NCBI RefSeq assembly: GCF_000239815.1
Contig: NZ_CAFK01000101.1
Location: 1 to 64,000 of the forward strand
Source: Bradyrhizobium sp. STM 3843
GTDB lineage: Bacteria > Pseudomonadota > Alphaproteobacteria > Rhizobiales > Xanthobacteraceae
Length of the DNA stretch: 64,000 bases
Reading direction: 5' to 3'
Shown: one piece after another, positions 17,063 to 26,935 of the stretch
Position numbering within the stretch: the stretch's first letter is position 1
Layout: the number at the start of each line of letters is the position of its first letter
Made by a program: the position numbers and the translations under genes
The notes under the pieces: generated by a model
Database searches by the model: none
What the model saw: only the letters and a program-made list of their open reading frames with translations
What the model was told of the DNA's origin: nothing

Positions 17063-18534
17063 GTGCCGCAGAAGGTCTGCAGCACCCGCTCCTCCGGCTG
17101 TGGTGGCTCGGCATAGGCCGCGTAGGTCGGCTGGTCCTCGTAGGGCTTGGCGAGCACGGCGATCAGCTCCTCGAACGGCGTAAAATCGTTGTCCCGCACC
17201 GCGGCGGCGATGACCGCCTCGATCCGGTGGTTGCGCGGGATGAAGGCCGGATTGACGCCGCGCATCGCGGCCTGCCGCTCGGCCGGCGCCTGGTGCTCTT
17301 CGGCGAGACGTTGCCGCCAGCGCGGCGCCCATTCGTCGAATCCGGCGGGATCCTGGAACAAGGCCCGCACCTTGCTGTCGTCCCCGTCACCCGCGGCGTC
17401 GCTGAGTCGGCGGAAGGTGAGGGTGAAATCCGCCTGGCCCGCAGTCATCGCATCGAACAGGGCCTGCGCCAGCTGCTGGTCGCCCTCGCGTTCGGTCGAC
17501 AGGCCGAGCTTGCGCCGCAGGCCGGCCTGATGTGCCGCCGTGAACTGCTCGGCAAAGCCGTCGAGCGCGGCCTCGGCCTGCTTGATTGCCGTATCCTTGT
17601 CGTCGTCGAGCAGCGGCAGCAAGCACTCCGCGAACCGGGTCAGGTTCCAGAGCCCGATCCGGGGCTGGTTGGCAAAGGCATAGCGGCCGAACTCGTCGAT
17701 CGAAGAGAACACCTGCTTCGGATCATAGGCGTCCATGAAGGCGCAGGGACCGTAGTCGATGGTCTCGCCTGCGACCGAGGTATTGTCGGTGTTCATGACC
17801 CCATGGATGAAGCCGACCAGGAGCCACTGCGCGATCAGCCTGGCCTGGCGTGTGATCACGGCGTCCAGCAAGGCATGGTAGGGCCGCTCGGCGGACCCGA
17901 TTTCGGGATAATGCCGGGCGATGACATGATCGGCGAGCTGGCGCACCGCTTCGGTGTCGCGACGGGCGGCAAAGTACTGGAACGTGCCGACCCGGATATG
18001 GCTGGAAGCCACCCGCGTCAGCACCGCGCCCGGCAGGGCGCCTTCGCGATACACCGCCTCGCCAGTCATGACCGCGGCGAGCGACCGCGTGGTCGGGATT
18101 CCCATCGCGTACATCGCCTCGCTGACGATGTATTCGCGCAGCACCGGGCCGAGGGCCGCCCGGCCGTCGCCGCGGCGGGAGAATGGCGTGGGACCGGAGC
18201 CCTTGAGCTGGATGTCGCGGCGGATGCCGTTTTTGTCGACGACCTCGCCGAGCAGGATGGCACGGCCGTCGCCGAGCTGCGGAACAAAGTGCCCGAACTG
18301 GTGTCCGGCATAGGCCATCGCGATCGGCTCGGCGCCTTCGGGCACGCTCTTGCCGGCCAGGATCTCGGCGCCCTCAGGCGTCTCGAGCTCTTTCGGATCG
18401 AGCTGCAGCTCCTCGGCCAGCATCCGGTTGAGCTTGATCAGCCGCGGGGCGGCCACGGGCGTCGGCGCGACGCGGGCGAAGAAATTGTCCGGCAGCGCCG
18501 CATAGGAGTTCTGGAACGGGAAATGCACGGTCAT
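17059..18534 (-). CDS. selO: Protein adenylyltransferase SelO (YdiU)
   Basis: A 491-residue pseudokinase-fold enzyme that transfers AMP from ATP to Ser, Thr or Tyr of target proteins, linked to redox stress. It has [18 protein letters not shown] (about residues 75-92), [20 protein letters not shown] (the ATP-binding segment), the catalytic-loop-like [11 protein letters not shown] and the metal-binding DYGPCAFMD. The protein ends in TFCGT, placing a cysteine at the C-terminal position where some family members have selenocysteine. The ATG at 18534 starts the conserved [12 protein letters not shown]; the longer frame upstream overlaps the aspS promoter region. It is divergent from aspS. Confidence 0.94.
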   Translation of the reverse strand: MTVHFPFQNSYAALPDNFFARVAPTPVAAPRLIKLNRMLAEELQLDPKELETPEGAEILAGKSVPEGAEPIAMAYAGHQFGHFVPQLGDGRAILLGEVVDKNGIRRDIQLKGSGPTPFSRRGDGRAALGPVLREYIVSEAMYAMGIPTTRSLAAVMTGEAVYREGALPGAVLTRVASSHIRVGTFQYFAARRDTEAVRQLADHVIARHYPEIGSAERPYHALLDAVITRQARLIAQWLLVGFIHGVMNTDNTSVAGETIDYGPCAFMDAYDPKQVFSSIDEFGRYAFANQPRIGLWNLTRFAECLLPLLDDDKDTAIKQAEAALDGFAEQFTAAHQAGLRRKLGLSTEREGDQQLAQALFDAMTAGQADFTLTFRRLSDAAGDGDDSKVRALFQDPAGFDEWAPRWRQRLAEEHQAPAERQAAMRGVNPAFIPRNHRIEAVIAAAVRDNDFTPFEELIAVLAKPYEDQPTYAAYAEPPQPEERVLQTFCGT

Positions 18535-18722
18535 GACGGTAAAGATAGGCGCGCTGCGCCTGCTTTTCGAGCCCAAAGGGCGTTCAACTGGGCTTTCTCG
18601 CGCCAGCTCATTTTCGCAGCACGGTTGCCGCAACGGACCGGCTCGGCTAAACCGGCGCGCGCCGGCTGCGCCCCTGAGGGGCTGCGCCGATTCCTTGCCC
18701 CGACAGCCTTTTCAGGACGACC

Positions 18723-20513
18723 ATGCATCGCTACCGGACCCATACCTGCGGCGCGCTCCGCGAGAGCAACATCGGAGAGACGGTGCGGCTGTCCGGCTGG
18801 TGCCATCGCATCCGCGACCATGGCGGCGTGCTGTTCGTCGACCTGCGCGACCATTACGGCATCACCCAATGCGTGGTGGACCCGGATTCGCCGGCGTTCG
18901 CTCTTGCCGAGAAGCTGCGCTCGGAATGGGTGGTCCGCATGGAGGGCAAGGTGCGTCGCCGGCCCACCGGCGCGGATAACAAGAGCACCGACAATGACGA
19001 GCTGCCGACTGGCAAGATCGAGCTCTACGTGTCCGACATCGAGGTGCTCGGACCCGCGGACGAGCTGCCGCTGCCGGTATTCGGCGAGCAGGAATATCCC
19101 GAGGACATCCGGCTGAAGTACCGCTTCCTCGACCTGCGCCGCGAGAAGCTGCACGCCAACATCATGCGCCGCATGGCGATCATCGACTCCATGCGCCGGC
19201 GCATGAAGGAGCAGGGCTTCTTCGAATTCCAGACCCCGATCCTGACTGCGTCCTCGCCGGAAGGCGCGCGCGACTTCCTGGTGCCCTCGCGCATCCATCC
19301 CGGCAAGTTCTACGCGCTGCCGCAGGCGCCGCAGCAGTACAAGCAGCTGCTCATGATGAGCGGCTTCGACCGCTACTTCCAGATCGCGCCGTGTTTCCGC
19401 GACGAGGACCCGCGCGCCGACCGCCTGCCGGGCGAGTTCTATCAGCTCGACGTCGAAATGAGCTTCGTCACGCAGGAGGACGTGTTCGCGGCGATGGAGC
19501 CGGTGATCCGTGGCGTGTTCGCGGAATTCGCCGACGGCAAGCCGGTGACGGAGGTGTTCCCGCGCATTCCGTTCGCGGAAGCGATCCGCAAATATGGCTC
19601 CGACAAGCCTGACCTGCGCAACCCGATCGAGATGGCCGACGTCTCCGAGCACTTCCGCGGCTCCGGCTTCAAGGTGTTCGCGCGGATGCTGGAGGACCCG
19701 AAGAACCAGGTCTGGGCAATCCCGGCGCCGACGGGCGGCTCACGCGCCTTCTGCGACCGCATGAACTCCTGGGCGCAAGGCGAGGGTCAGCCGGGTCTCG
19801 GCTACATCATGTGGCGCGAGGGCGGCGAGGGCGCTGGTCCCTTGGCCAACAACATCGGCCCGGAGCGCACCGCTGCGATCCGCACTCAGCTCGGTACCAA
19901 GGAGGGCGATGCGGCCTTCTTCGTCGCCGGTGATCCCGACAAGTTCTGGAAGTTCGCAGGCCTCGCCCGCAACAAGGTGTCGGACGAGCTGAACCTCGCC
20001 GACAAGGAGCGCTTCGCGCTCGCCTGGATCGTCGATTTCCCGATGTACGAGTACAACGAGGACGACAAGAAGGTCGACTTCTCGCACAACCCGTTCTCGA
20101 TGCCGCAGGGCGGCCTGGACGCGCTGCAGACCCAGGACCCGCTGACGATCAAGGCGTTCCAGTACGACATCGCCTGCAACGGCTATGAGATCGCCTCCGG
20201 CGGCATCCGCAACCACAAGCCGGAAGCGATGGTGAAGGCGTTCGAGATCGCTGGCTATGGCGAGCAGGATGTGGTCGAGCGCTTCGGCGGCATGTACCGC
20301 GCCTTCCAGTACGGCGCGCCGCCTCATGGCGGCATGGCGGCCGGTGTCGACCGCATCGTGATGCTGCTGTGTGGCACCACGAACCTGCGCGAGATCTCGC
20401 TGTTCCCGATGAACCAGCAGGCCGTCGATTTGCTGATGGGCGCGCCGTCGGAGGCAACGACCAAGCAGCTCCGCGAGCTGCACATCCGGACCAACCTGCC
20501 GAACAAGGGCTAG
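18723..20513 (+). CDS. aspS: Aspartyl-tRNA synthetase
   Basis: Charges tRNA-Asp. The 596 residues fit the bacterial type. The N-terminal OB-fold anticodon-binding domain (about residues 1-110) contains [20 protein letters not shown]. Class II motifs are visible: motif 1 around [20 protein letters not shown], motif 2 [16 protein letters not shown] and motif 3 [16 protein letters not shown]. The bacterial GAD insertion domain lies between motifs 2 and 3 (about residues 300-420). In alphaproteobacteria lacking an asparaginyl-tRNA synthetase this enzyme is often non-discriminating, but that cannot be decided here. It is convergent with the metallophosphoesterase gene, 15 bp apart. Confidence 0.97.
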   Translation: MHRYRTHTCGALRESNIGETVRLSGWCHRIRDHGGVLFVDLRDHYGITQCVVDPDSPAFALAEKLRSEWVVRMEGKVRRRPTGADNKSTDNDELPTGKIELYVSDIEVLGPADELPLPVFGEQEYPEDIRLKYRFLDLRREKLHANIMRRMAIIDSMRRRMKEQGFFEFQTPILTASSPEGARDFLVPSRIHPGKFYALPQAPQQYKQLLMMSGFDRYFQIAPCFRDEDPRADRLPGEFYQLDVEMSFVTQEDVFAAMEPVIRGVFAEFADGKPVTEVFPRIPFAEAIRKYGSDKPDLRNPIEMADVSEHFRGSGFKVFARMLEDPKNQVWAIPAPTGGSRAFCDRMNSWAQGEGQPGLGYIMWREGGEGAGPLANNIGPERTAAIRTQLGTKEGDAAFFVAGDPDKFWKFAGLARNKVSDELNLADKERFALAWIVDFPMYEYNEDDKKVDFSHNPFSMPQGGLDALQTQDPLTIKAFQYDIACNGYEIASGGIRNHKPEAMVKAFEIAGYGEQDVVERFGGMYRAFQYGAPPHGGMAAGVDRIVMLLCGTTNLREISLFPMNQQAVDLLMGAPSEATTKQLRELHIRTNLPNKG

Positions 20514-20528
20514 GCGCCGGAACGCCGG

Positions 20529-21377
20529 TCAGTCTGCGTCTGGTGGGGGCGACGGCGGCATGTCGCGCAGGAACGGATAGCGGCCGTGGCCCTTGATCGC
20601 GGCGAGATCGTGCGAGACGAGGCCGACGGGCCGTTCGATGGTGACCTCGACGGCGGCTTCCGAGAAATCGAGCACGGTGAGCCCGCAACGGTCGTCACCG
20701 CCATGCGCCTGCGGGGCGGCGAAGGCGACAGCCGGCACCCAGAGGTGCCGCTGGTTGCCGACCATGCGGTCGCGATGTTGATGCAGGTGACCGCTGACGA
20801 TCAGGCGAACGTCGGAGCGATCGAGCCTGTCCAGCAGCCGGGCCCGAGCCCGCGGCCCCATGCATGAGGGGCTTTCGGCATCCTCGGTCGGATCGTCGAG
20901 AAAGAGGGGCTTGTGCAGGAACAACGCGGTCGGCCGTCCGGCGGTGCTCAACTGCTGGTCGAGCCAGTGATCCTGCACAGCTTCCCGTGCGAGCCCCGAG
21001 CCGAACAGTTGCGCGTCGACGCCGATCAGGCGCCAGCCTCCGACATCGAGCGCCCAGCGATCCCCGCCAAAGCAGCGGTCCCAGCGCGCGAGCCTGTTAT
21101 CATCGATGATCTGGTCGGGGTCCTGACCGGGCGGCTCGTCGCCGACGTCATGGTTGCCGGGCAGGGCCATGACACGCCCGCGCAGCTTTGTCAGCGCTGT
21201 CGCGGCGAAGGCAATCTCGGCGTCGCTCTCGGGTCCATTGATCGCCAGATCACCGTTGACGATCACCGCATCGGGCTCCGCCGCGTTGGCGAAGTCGCGC
21301 GCGACGCACCAGTTCTCCCAGAAGAAGCCATGTGTCGGCGACAGGTGGATGTCCGACAGGACGATGATGCGAGTCAT
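20529..21377 (-). CDS. Calcineurin-like metallophosphoesterase
   Basis: A 282-residue cytosolic phosphoesterase with all metal-ligand motifs: IIVLSDIHLSPTHG (residues 4-17), VIVNGDLAINGPES (about residues 38-51), VMALPGNHDVGDE (about residues 69-81), FLHKPLF (about residues 152-158) and IVSGHLHQHRD (about residues 194-204). The order D-x-H, GD, GNHD, H and GHxH is that of the class III cyclic-nucleotide phosphodiesterase/Icc-like group, but the substrate is uncertain. It is a single gene, convergent with aspS. The upstream 530 bp are non-coding. Confidence 0.9.
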   Translation of the reverse strand: MTRIIVLSDIHLSPTHGFFWENWCVARDFANAAEPDAVIVNGDLAINGPESDAEIAFAATALTKLRGRVMALPGNHDVGDEPPGQDPDQIIDDNRLARWDRCFGGDRWALDVGGWRLIGVDAQLFGSGLAREAVQDHWLDQQLSTAGRPTALFLHKPLFLDDPTEDAESPSCMGPRARARLLDRLDRSDVRLIVSGHLHQHRDRMVGNQRHLWVPAVAFAAPQAHGGDDRCGLTVLDFSEAAVEVTIERPVGLVSHDLAAIKGHGRYPFLRDMPPSPPPDAD

Positions 21378-21906
21378 GCCAGCGTCCTAACCAAATCCCT
21401 TTCGGAGAGCCTAAGATGCCGAAGCGACAGTGGTATGAATGTCGACGACATCAGGCAGTTGGGACGGCCCGCGATGGTCGGCGCGTCTCACCAGTGCAAG
21501 GTGACCCAGCCTTTAAAGCGTCCTTGCACGTTGTATCTTCCTGCGTCAGCGGTGGTTAAGACTGGAAGAACTTAATCCCCTTGTTCGGATCGCGTGCGAG
21601 CAGCACCGGACGCTTCTGATTATCGCACGCATTTTATCGAACCTCGCGCGAGGCTGACTGCCAAGCAGCGGGGCAAACCGCTGATTCTGAGTAACAATCG
21701 ATCAAGCTCATTGTTAGTTCGGCGTCTTGAAAGACGGAGCTCAAACGGCCGGCAACGTTGCGACCAACAAATTTGTAACGATCCTGTTCAGCCCGCGGCA
21801 ACGGCGCAATGGATTGCTTTCGGTAATGTGCCTGTTCTTAATATGCAGGCCATCTGAATGATGTAGTGAACATAGCCAACCAATCAGAAGAAAACGGAAA
21901 GCTCAA
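21378..21906. other. 529-bp intergenic stretch with one inverted repeat
   Basis: No frame here has coding character, and base composition is distinctly lower in GC than in the neighbours. The only structure I see is GTGCAAGG at 21494-21501 facing CCTTGCAC at 21522-21529, perfect 8-bp arms around 20 bases. It could be an operator or a hairpin in a leader. The last 100 bases must carry the promoter of the binding-protein gene at 21907. A small RNA is possible but not supported. Confidence 0.4.
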
Positions 21907-23463
21907 ATGACGGTTCGCTGGTCTGTGCTCCTTCTCGGAACTTGCTTCGTGGTGCCTATGGGCTCCGCTCTTGCCGCTCCCGCCGATGTTGTTCGCGATC
22001 TCGCCTCTCGCGTCGGTCCGATCGTCGGTCAGGCCTCGACCTGCCAGAACATTGCGCAGGGACGCGTCCAGACCATCGTTGACCAGTTCGGCGAGGTCAT
22101 CCGCCAGGCCTCGTCGAGCAACGGCGAGCGCGATCTGCTTGTCCGCAGCTTCAACGGATACATCGCCGACGGCCGCAGCCGAGTGGCTGCCTCGCAGGTG
22201 AACTGTCAGATGGCGGAACAGCAATTGGCGGAGCTCGAGCGGTCGCTCAGTCAGCAGCAGTCGGCGGCTCCCGTCATCCCCTTCACGCTGGCACCCTCAA
22301 CCGCGGCGGCCTCGACGCAGCCCACCGCCAAACTGCCGCCACCCCTTCCGCACGGCGTCAGCGACACCGAGATCCGTTTCGGCACCGTCATCCCCTTTTC
22401 CGGTGTCCGCAAGGAGCCCGCGCGCCAGATGAAGCTCGGCATCGAGACGGCGTTCAACCGCGCCAATGACGCCGGCGGAATCAACGGCCGCAAGCTGAGG
22501 CTGATTGCCGCCGACGATGCCTACGATCCCAGTCGAACGCTTGCCGCGATGACGCAGCTCTACGAAAAGGATCAGGTGTTCGGCTTCATCGGCAACATGG
22601 GCACGGCCAACAACGCGGTCGCGATCCCCTATGCGCTGGAGCGCCGCGCGCTGTTCTTCGCGCCCTATAGCGGCTCGGCCGTCGTTCGCCACGATCCGCC
22701 CGACCGTTACGTCTTCAACTATCGCGCGAGCTACGCCGAAGAGACCGCGGCAATCGTGCACTACCTGATGAAAGTCCGGCGCATTCCGGCCAAGCAGATC
22801 GCTGTGTTCGCGCAGAACGATGCTTACGGCGACGACGGCGCCAACGGCGTCGCCAAGGCGTTCCGCTCGCTTGGCATCAATGATCCGATCATCCGCTACG
22901 GCTTTCCCCGCGGCACGCTGGAGGTCGACGAAGCCGTCAGCAAGCTGAAGGCGCAGACCAAGCCGCCGATCAAGGCCGTGATCATGATCGCGACCGACCG
23001 CGCGGCCGCGAAATTCATCGAAAAGACCCACGACGCGGTTCCGGGATTGATCTATGCCAACATCTCGGCCGTCGGGTCCTCGTCGCTCGCCGCCGAGCTG
23101 ACGCTGCTCGGCCCGAAATACACCGATGGAGTCATCGTCACGCAGGGCGTTCCATCGGTCGCCGGCTATTCGAGCCTCGTGCTCGACTATAAGACTGCGC
23201 TGGCAAAATACTTCCCCGGCGAAGCGCCGGACTACACCTCACTCGAGGGTTTCATCTCCGCGAGCATCCTGATCCAGGCGCTGAAGCAGACCACCCCGCT
23301 CGAAACCGAGCGGCTGGTCGACACGCTGGAAGCGATGCGCAGCATCGATCTCGGCCTCGGCAGCGCGCTGTCATTCGGACGCGCTGAGCACCAGGCGTCG
23401 CACAAGATCTGGGGCACCGCGCTCGACGAGACCGGCACCTACCAGGCCATCGAGCTGGAGTGA
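21907..23463 (+). CDS. ABC-type branched-chain substrate-binding protein with extra N-terminal domain
   Basis: A 518-residue periplasmic protein. Residues 1-23 are a signal peptide (VLLLGTCFVVPMGSALAA). Residues from about 24 to 110 form an additional helical domain with one cysteine pair (ASTCQN and QVNCQM), followed by a Ser/Ala/Pro-rich linker (about residues 115-148). From EIRFGTVIPFSGVRKEPARQ on it is a type I periplasmic binding protein (Peripla_BP_6), with GFIGNMGTANNAVAIPYALE and KQIAVFAQNDAYGDDGANG. No permease or ATPase genes lie nearby, so it may be a sensor or scavenger. The ATG follows GGAAAGC; a hairpin terminator follows the stop. Confidence 0.88.
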   Translation: MTVRWSVLLLGTCFVVPMGSALAAPADVVRDLASRVGPIVGQASTCQNIAQGRVQTIVDQFGEVIRQASSSNGERDLLVRSFNGYIADGRSRVAASQVNCQMAEQQLAELERSLSQQQSAAPVIPFTLAPSTAAASTQPTAKLPPPLPHGVSDTEIRFGTVIPFSGVRKEPARQMKLGIETAFNRANDAGGINGRKLRLIAADDAYDPSRTLAAMTQLYEKDQVFGFIGNMGTANNAVAIPYALERRALFFAPYSGSAVVRHDPPDRYVFNYRASYAEETAAIVHYLMKVRRIPAKQIAVFAQNDAYGDDGANGVAKAFRSLGINDPIIRYGFPRGTLEVDEAVSKLKAQTKPPIKAVIMIATDRAAAKFIEKTHDAVPGLIYANISAVGSSSLAAELTLLGPKYTDGVIVTQGVPSVAGYSSLVLDYKTALAKYFPGEAPDYTSLEGFISASILIQALKQTTPLETERLVDTLEAMRSIDLGLGSALSFGRAEHQASHKIWGTALDETGTYQAIELE

Positions 23464-23491
23464 CGTGCGAGGCGCCCGGCGGACCTGATGC

Positions 23492-23515
23492 AAGGGGCGC
23501 CTGCGGGCGCCCCTT
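23492..23515 (+). terminator. Transcription terminator hairpin after the binding-protein gene
   Basis: Perfect 10-bp stem AAGGGGCGCC / GGCGCCCCTT with a TGCG loop, 28 bases past the stop codon. The U-tract is short (TT, then CGCAGTTCC), so termination may be partial or assisted. Confidence 0.65.
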
Positions 23516-23649
23516 CGCAGTTCCAGTACGTGCGACCCTCCGGCCTGCGGCCGTATTGGCTTTGCGGCGCAACATCGAAAACAGGCGACCTCCATCGAAA
23601 CCAACCCTGAGCCGCACGGTTGAACCGCATTCTCGTGGAGGGATGAACC

Positions 23650-24096
23650 ATGCGCGTTTCAACAGCGGCAACCGTCCTGTTCCTGTCCTCTGGTCTTGTC
23701 TCCGGGGCGGCGTTCGCCCAGCAGGCGCAGACAACGCCGGGGACAAGCCAAGCCCAAACCACTCCCGTCCAACCGGAACGCACACCCCAGCAGTCAGATC
23801 AAGCGCGCGAGCGAGACCGTCAAAGTGCCGAAGACACGCGGGTCAACCGAGACTGGACGACGCAACAGCGTGATGAGGATCGCATGGGCATGGATCGCAT
23901 GCGCCAGCACCGCATGGGCCGTATGATGGATCAGGATATGGATCGTCGCACCACCGGTCAGAACTGGCGAATGCAACGCGGCGACGAAGATACGGATCGC
24001 CGCTCGCGGTACTTTGATGAAGATCGACCCTATCGCCGCGTCAAGATTTGCTACGAATACGAGAACGGCGACGAATTTTGTCGCTACCGCGACTAG
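23650..24096 (+). CDS. Secreted Arg/Asp/Met-rich hydrophilic protein
   Basis: A 148-residue exported protein. The signal peptide (VLFLSSGLVSGAAFAQ, cleavage after AFA) is followed by a Gln/Thr-rich stretch and then a strongly charged, disordered-looking region with repeated DRM/DRR units (DRMGMDRMRQHRMGRMMDQD, about residues 77-96). The end, RRVKICYEYENGDEFCRYRD, carries the only two cysteines after the signal peptide and may form a small disulfide loop. GGAGGG upstream supports the ATG. Function unknown; the Met/His/Asp content would suit metal or acid-stress roles in the periplasm, but that is a guess. Confidence 0.8.
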   Translation: MRVSTAATVLFLSSGLVSGAAFAQQAQTTPGTSQAQTTPVQPERTPQQSDQARERDRQSAEDTRVNRDWTTQQRDEDRMGMDRMRQHRMGRMMDQDMDRRTTGQNWRMQRGDEDTDRRSRYFDEDRPYRRVKICYEYENGDEFCRYRD

Positions 24097-24197
24097 ATGA
24101 GCGGCGACATCGTTGCGCTGTAGCAGGGCAAAAGCGCGCAACGCGTTCGTGCTTGATATCCGGGCCATCCACGCCCCGTTTCTCCATCGGTGGGACC

Positions 24198-24521
24198 TCA
24201 CGCGCGTTCGAACGTGTCCGCATTGGTCATGACGGCGTGCGGCCAGCTCGGCTTGTTTGCCACGACATGCCATACGGTCTGCAGCTGCCCTTCGACCAGC
24301 CGGCCGCTGAAAGTCGCGATCGCGCCGTCCGCCGCGTCAGAGGTGCAGAACGCAAAGCCGATGCAATTGCCACTGTGAACGCCGATGACCGGCCGTACGT
24401 CACCGAAAAAGCTGCTGTCGCGCAGGGCCGTCTCGAACGTACCGGCAATCTGGCTGGCCTCGTCACGCGTAATCCGCAGTATCGACCCGTACTGATTTTT
24501 CCAGGTTCCGAGCCATTGCAT
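24198..24521 (-). CDS. Avidin-family (biotin-binding-like) protein
   Basis: A 107-residue single-domain protein. It opens QWLGTWKNQYGSILRITRDE, the avidin/streptavidin first strands (GTWxNQxGS), followed by IAGTFETALRD (matching GTYESAV of streptavidin), IGFAFCTS, FSGRLVEGQLQTVWHVV and WPHAVMTNADTFER. Aligned by eye, Trp108, Trp120 and Asp128 of streptavidin are kept, whereas the Trp79 position is Phe. Known Bradyrhizobium avidins (bradavidins) are exported; here the ATG at 24521, eight to nine bases after GGGAGGA, leaves no signal peptide, so the protein looks cytosolic. The longer frame upstream lacks a good signal too. Biotin binding is likely but unproven. Confidence 0.75.
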   Translation of the reverse strand: MQWLGTWKNQYGSILRITRDEASQIAGTFETALRDSSFFGDVRPVIGVHSGNCIGFAFCTSDAADGAIATFSGRLVEGQLQTVWHVVANKPSWPHAVMTNADTFERA

Positions 24522-24664
24522 CGGGATCATTCCTCCCGTCGCTGATAGGACGGACTTGCGAAAGCCCCCGGCGTTTTGCTGCACCCATTTTCCACTACGG
24601 ACGAATAGGGCGCAACTCAAACGTCGGAGAGCTTCGTGCACTCAGGCAGTTCGGCGCCTGTCCA

Positions 24665-25018
24665 TCACGCCAGGATGCGCGGTGCGGCTGTGGCCTTGTC
24701 GCCGCTGTTCGGCGTTCCCGTTGGCTCAATCAGCAGGATGTGTACCTCCTCATGCGCGACGGGCCGGTGCTCGACGCCCTTGGGCACGACGAACACCTCG
24801 CCAGGGTTGAGCGTGACGGTGCGATCTCGCAACTCGATGTGGAGCGTGCCCTTCAGCACCAGGAAGAAATCATCGGTGTCGTCATGCTTGTGCCAGTGGT
24901 ATGGCCCCTCGAGCTTGGCGACCATGATGTCGTTGTCGTTGTAGATGGCCACCGTGCGCGGGGAGAAGCGTTCGGTGAACGTCGTGAGCTTTTCGGCGAG
25001 ATTGGCAGGAGCTTTCAT
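24665..25018 (-). CDS. Cupin-domain protein
   Basis: A 117-residue single cupin barrel. Motif 1 is GPYHWHKHDDTDDFFLVLKG (His, His and Glu-type metal ligands, about residues 42-61, here with Asp/Asp near the usual Glu), and motif 2 is PGEVFVVPKGVEHRPVA (about residues 75-91). The family binds a metal and serves as an isomerase, dioxygenase or small-molecule sensor; nothing here tells which. The ATG at 25018 begins KAPANLAEKL, as in similar proteins; the open frame extends 48 codons upstream without homology. It follows no operon partner, and the avidin-like gene lies 143 bases downstream on the same strand. Confidence 0.85.
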   Translation of the reverse strand: MKAPANLAEKLTTFTERFSPRTVAIYNDNDIMVAKLEGPYHWHKHDDTDDFFLVLKGTLHIELRDRTVTLNPGEVFVVPKGVEHRPVAHEEVHILLIEPTGTPNSGDKATAAPRILA

Positions 25019-25210
25019 TGCGCAAGGCCTGACTGCAGGGTTCAAAGTCGTCGCCCGTTTGGGGACGGACGACATCCCAGCGTGTTGGAGTTCAGCAACA
25101 CATGTTCCAGAATTGGAACTTGACCACGCGTTGGTATGGCGCGCGTCATAAGTCTCTGTCACAACGTGTTACCGCTTGTTGCTATCTTATTCACGTTGGT
25201 GGAGCTAGGA

Positions 25211-25999
25211 ATGCGCCGGGTTGTAGTGATTGGGTTTGGCATGACCGCGGTTGTGGGTCTTGCCAACGCGGCGTTCGCCGCTGATTTGCCTGCCAAGGTC
25301 TACACCAAGGCGCCGGTGGCCGCGCCAATCTACAACTGGGGCGGCTTCTATATCGGCCTCAATGGCGGCGGTGCCTCCAGTCGCAACTGCTGGAATCTCA
25401 CCAATTCGCTGGGCACCCCGATTCCCAGCGCGCCGAGCGTGGGCTGCCACGACGCCACAGGTGCTGTGGCCGGCGGCCAGATCGGCTATCGCTGGCAGAT
25501 CACCAATTGGGTGTTGGGCCTGGAAGCCCAAGGGGATTGGGCCAACCTGAAAGGCTCCAACACGAGTACGATCGGGACCTTTGGCGGCTTCCCGTTCGCC
25601 AACCAGACCAAGATCGACGCGCTCGGCCTGTTCACCGGCCAGGTCGGCTACGCCTGGAACAATGTGCTCTGGTACTTCAAGGGCGGCGCTGCCGTCACCC
25701 ACGCCAAGTACAATGGCGTGGTGCAAACACCTGTCGGAGCTTTCCCGGCTGGGTTTGCGTTCGATCAGGCCACCGAGACCCGTTGGGGCGGTGCGGTCGG
25801 GACCGGTGCTGAATTCGGCTTTGCGCCGGGTTGGTCGGTTGCGATCGAATACGATCATCTCTTCATGGGTAGCAGCAGTTCGAACCTCTACAACACATCC
25901 GGAAGGTTCGATCGGACCCAGAGCATCAAGCAGGACGTCGACATGGGGACCGTCCGCGTGAACTACACGTTCGGCGGTCCGCTGGTCGCGAGGTATTGA
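25211..25999 (+). CDS. Omp25/31-like outer-membrane beta-barrel protein
   Basis: A 262-residue exported porin-like protein. Signal peptide MRRVVVIGFGMTAVVGLANA is cleaved near AFAADLP. Then comes the rhizobial pattern of a Lys/Ala/Pro-rich spacer (KVYTKAPVAAPIYNWGGFYI) leading into the barrel. GYRWQITNWVLGLEAQGDWA and GQVGYAWNNVLWYFKGGAAV are amphipathic strands, and the end MGTVRVNYTFGGPLVARY has the usual terminal strand. This is the abundant Omp25/31 (OmpA-like barrel) family of alphaproteobacterial outer membranes, with structural or immune-evasion roles in Brucella. GGAG precedes the ATG by seven bases; longer starts lack a signal peptide. Confidence 0.9.
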   Translation: MRRVVVIGFGMTAVVGLANAAFAADLPAKVYTKAPVAAPIYNWGGFYIGLNGGGASSRNCWNLTNSLGTPIPSAPSVGCHDATGAVAGGQIGYRWQITNWVLGLEAQGDWANLKGSNTSTIGTFGGFPFANQTKIDALGLFTGQVGYAWNNVLWYFKGGAAVTHAKYNGVVQTPVGAFPAGFAFDQATETRWGGAVGTGAEFGFAPGWSVAIEYDHLFMGSSSSNLYNTSGRFDRTQSIKQDVDMGTVRVNYTFGGPLVARY

Positions 26000-26146
26000 G
26001 AGCAAATATAGTCGTTTGCGCCTGAAGGCCGAATCTCAAGGGCCCGAGAAGGGGATCAGGCTCGAGAGCGTCTGGCCCCGTCTCCCGAGCGCTGGACGCG
26101 CCGAAACGGAATTCGGTGAGCGAAGGTCGTCAGAAGCGCGGCGGCC

Positions 26147-26746
26147 CTATGCATCGCGCGGCCGCGCGCGTCCCGACGCCAGGACAGTGCCAAAGACGTG
26201 ATCCCAGAACCCGGTTACGACGCCGAAATTGCCGGGAATGGGGTCGCGATGGTGACGGAGATGGCGGAGCCGGCAGCTCCGCAGCCAGGAATGTTCCGAA
26301 AGCTGCCAGCGATGAACGGCATCGTGAACCAGCAGATACGAGATGTAACCGACGATCAGGCCGCTTGTGCTCCCGCCTGCAATCTCGAGGTCCGCGAAGC
26401 GCGCGACCACGGCAAAGAATGACAAGAAAACAACCACGCTGACCCAGATCGGCGCCCCGACGAGGTCGCAGGGCCGCGCATGGTGCATGCCGTGGAGCTC
26501 CTTCAGGACAGGGACTTCATGGTAGACGAACCGGTGCACCAGATATTCGGCAAGCGTCCAGAGCATCGCTCCACACAAGGCGGCGAAGAGCCAACGCGGG
26601 TGCAATGCAAAGCCGCTGCTCTCGACATCGTAGAGCAGAAGGCCGGCGACGATGATCGGGTAGATGAACAGCTCGGCGTAGTAACTGATCTTACTATGAT
26701 TCACGTCGTCCCCACACGCAACATAACGGACAGTGCGCGCCCCCAA
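26147..26746 (-). CDS. Fatty-acid hydroxylase/sterol desaturase family membrane protein
   Basis: A protein of about 199 residues with four hydrophobic spans and the histidine clusters of di-iron membrane oxygenases: HRFVYH (about residues 71-76), HGMHH (about residues 84-88), HDAVHRW (about residues 141-147) and HLRHH (about residues 162-166). This set fits enzymes that hydroxylate or desaturate lipids, carotenoids or hopanoid-like substrates; the true substrate is unknown. The frame begins with TTG at 26746; a GTG at 26704 (NHSKISYYAELF) is an equally good start and would shorten it by 14 residues. It is a single gene, on the same strand as the P450 pair. Confidence 0.85.
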   Translation of the reverse strand: MGARTVRYVACGDDVNHSKISYYAELFIYPIIVAGLLLYDVESSGFALHPRWLFAALCGAMLWTLAEYLVHRFVYHEVPVLKELHGMHHARPCDLVGAPIWVSVVVFLSFFAVVARFADLEIAGGSTSGLIVGYISYLLVHDAVHRWQLSEHSWLRSCRLRHLRHHRDPIPGNFGVVTGFWDHVFGTVLASGRARPRDA

Positions 26747-26935
26747 GGAGATCAGCCGCAGGATTGGCGATCGCCGGCATCAACGTCCGTTGAAGACCTT
26801 GGTCTTGGGCACTGGATAGCGGAGTCGTGCGGCAGCAGCGTGACTGGACCAGACGTTCCGATGTCTACATAGCGAGCGCAAGCTGCAAGGGATTTGCGGA
26901 CACGGAACGCGAGCGCCGTGACGTGCCAACCCCGC

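Noticed and set aside
21494..21529. Inverted repeat GTGCAAGG/CCTTGCAC as a terminator or small RNA
   Set aside because: A 20-base spacer and no U-tract make a terminator unlikely; a small RNA would need transcript evidence. Recorded only within the intergenic entry.
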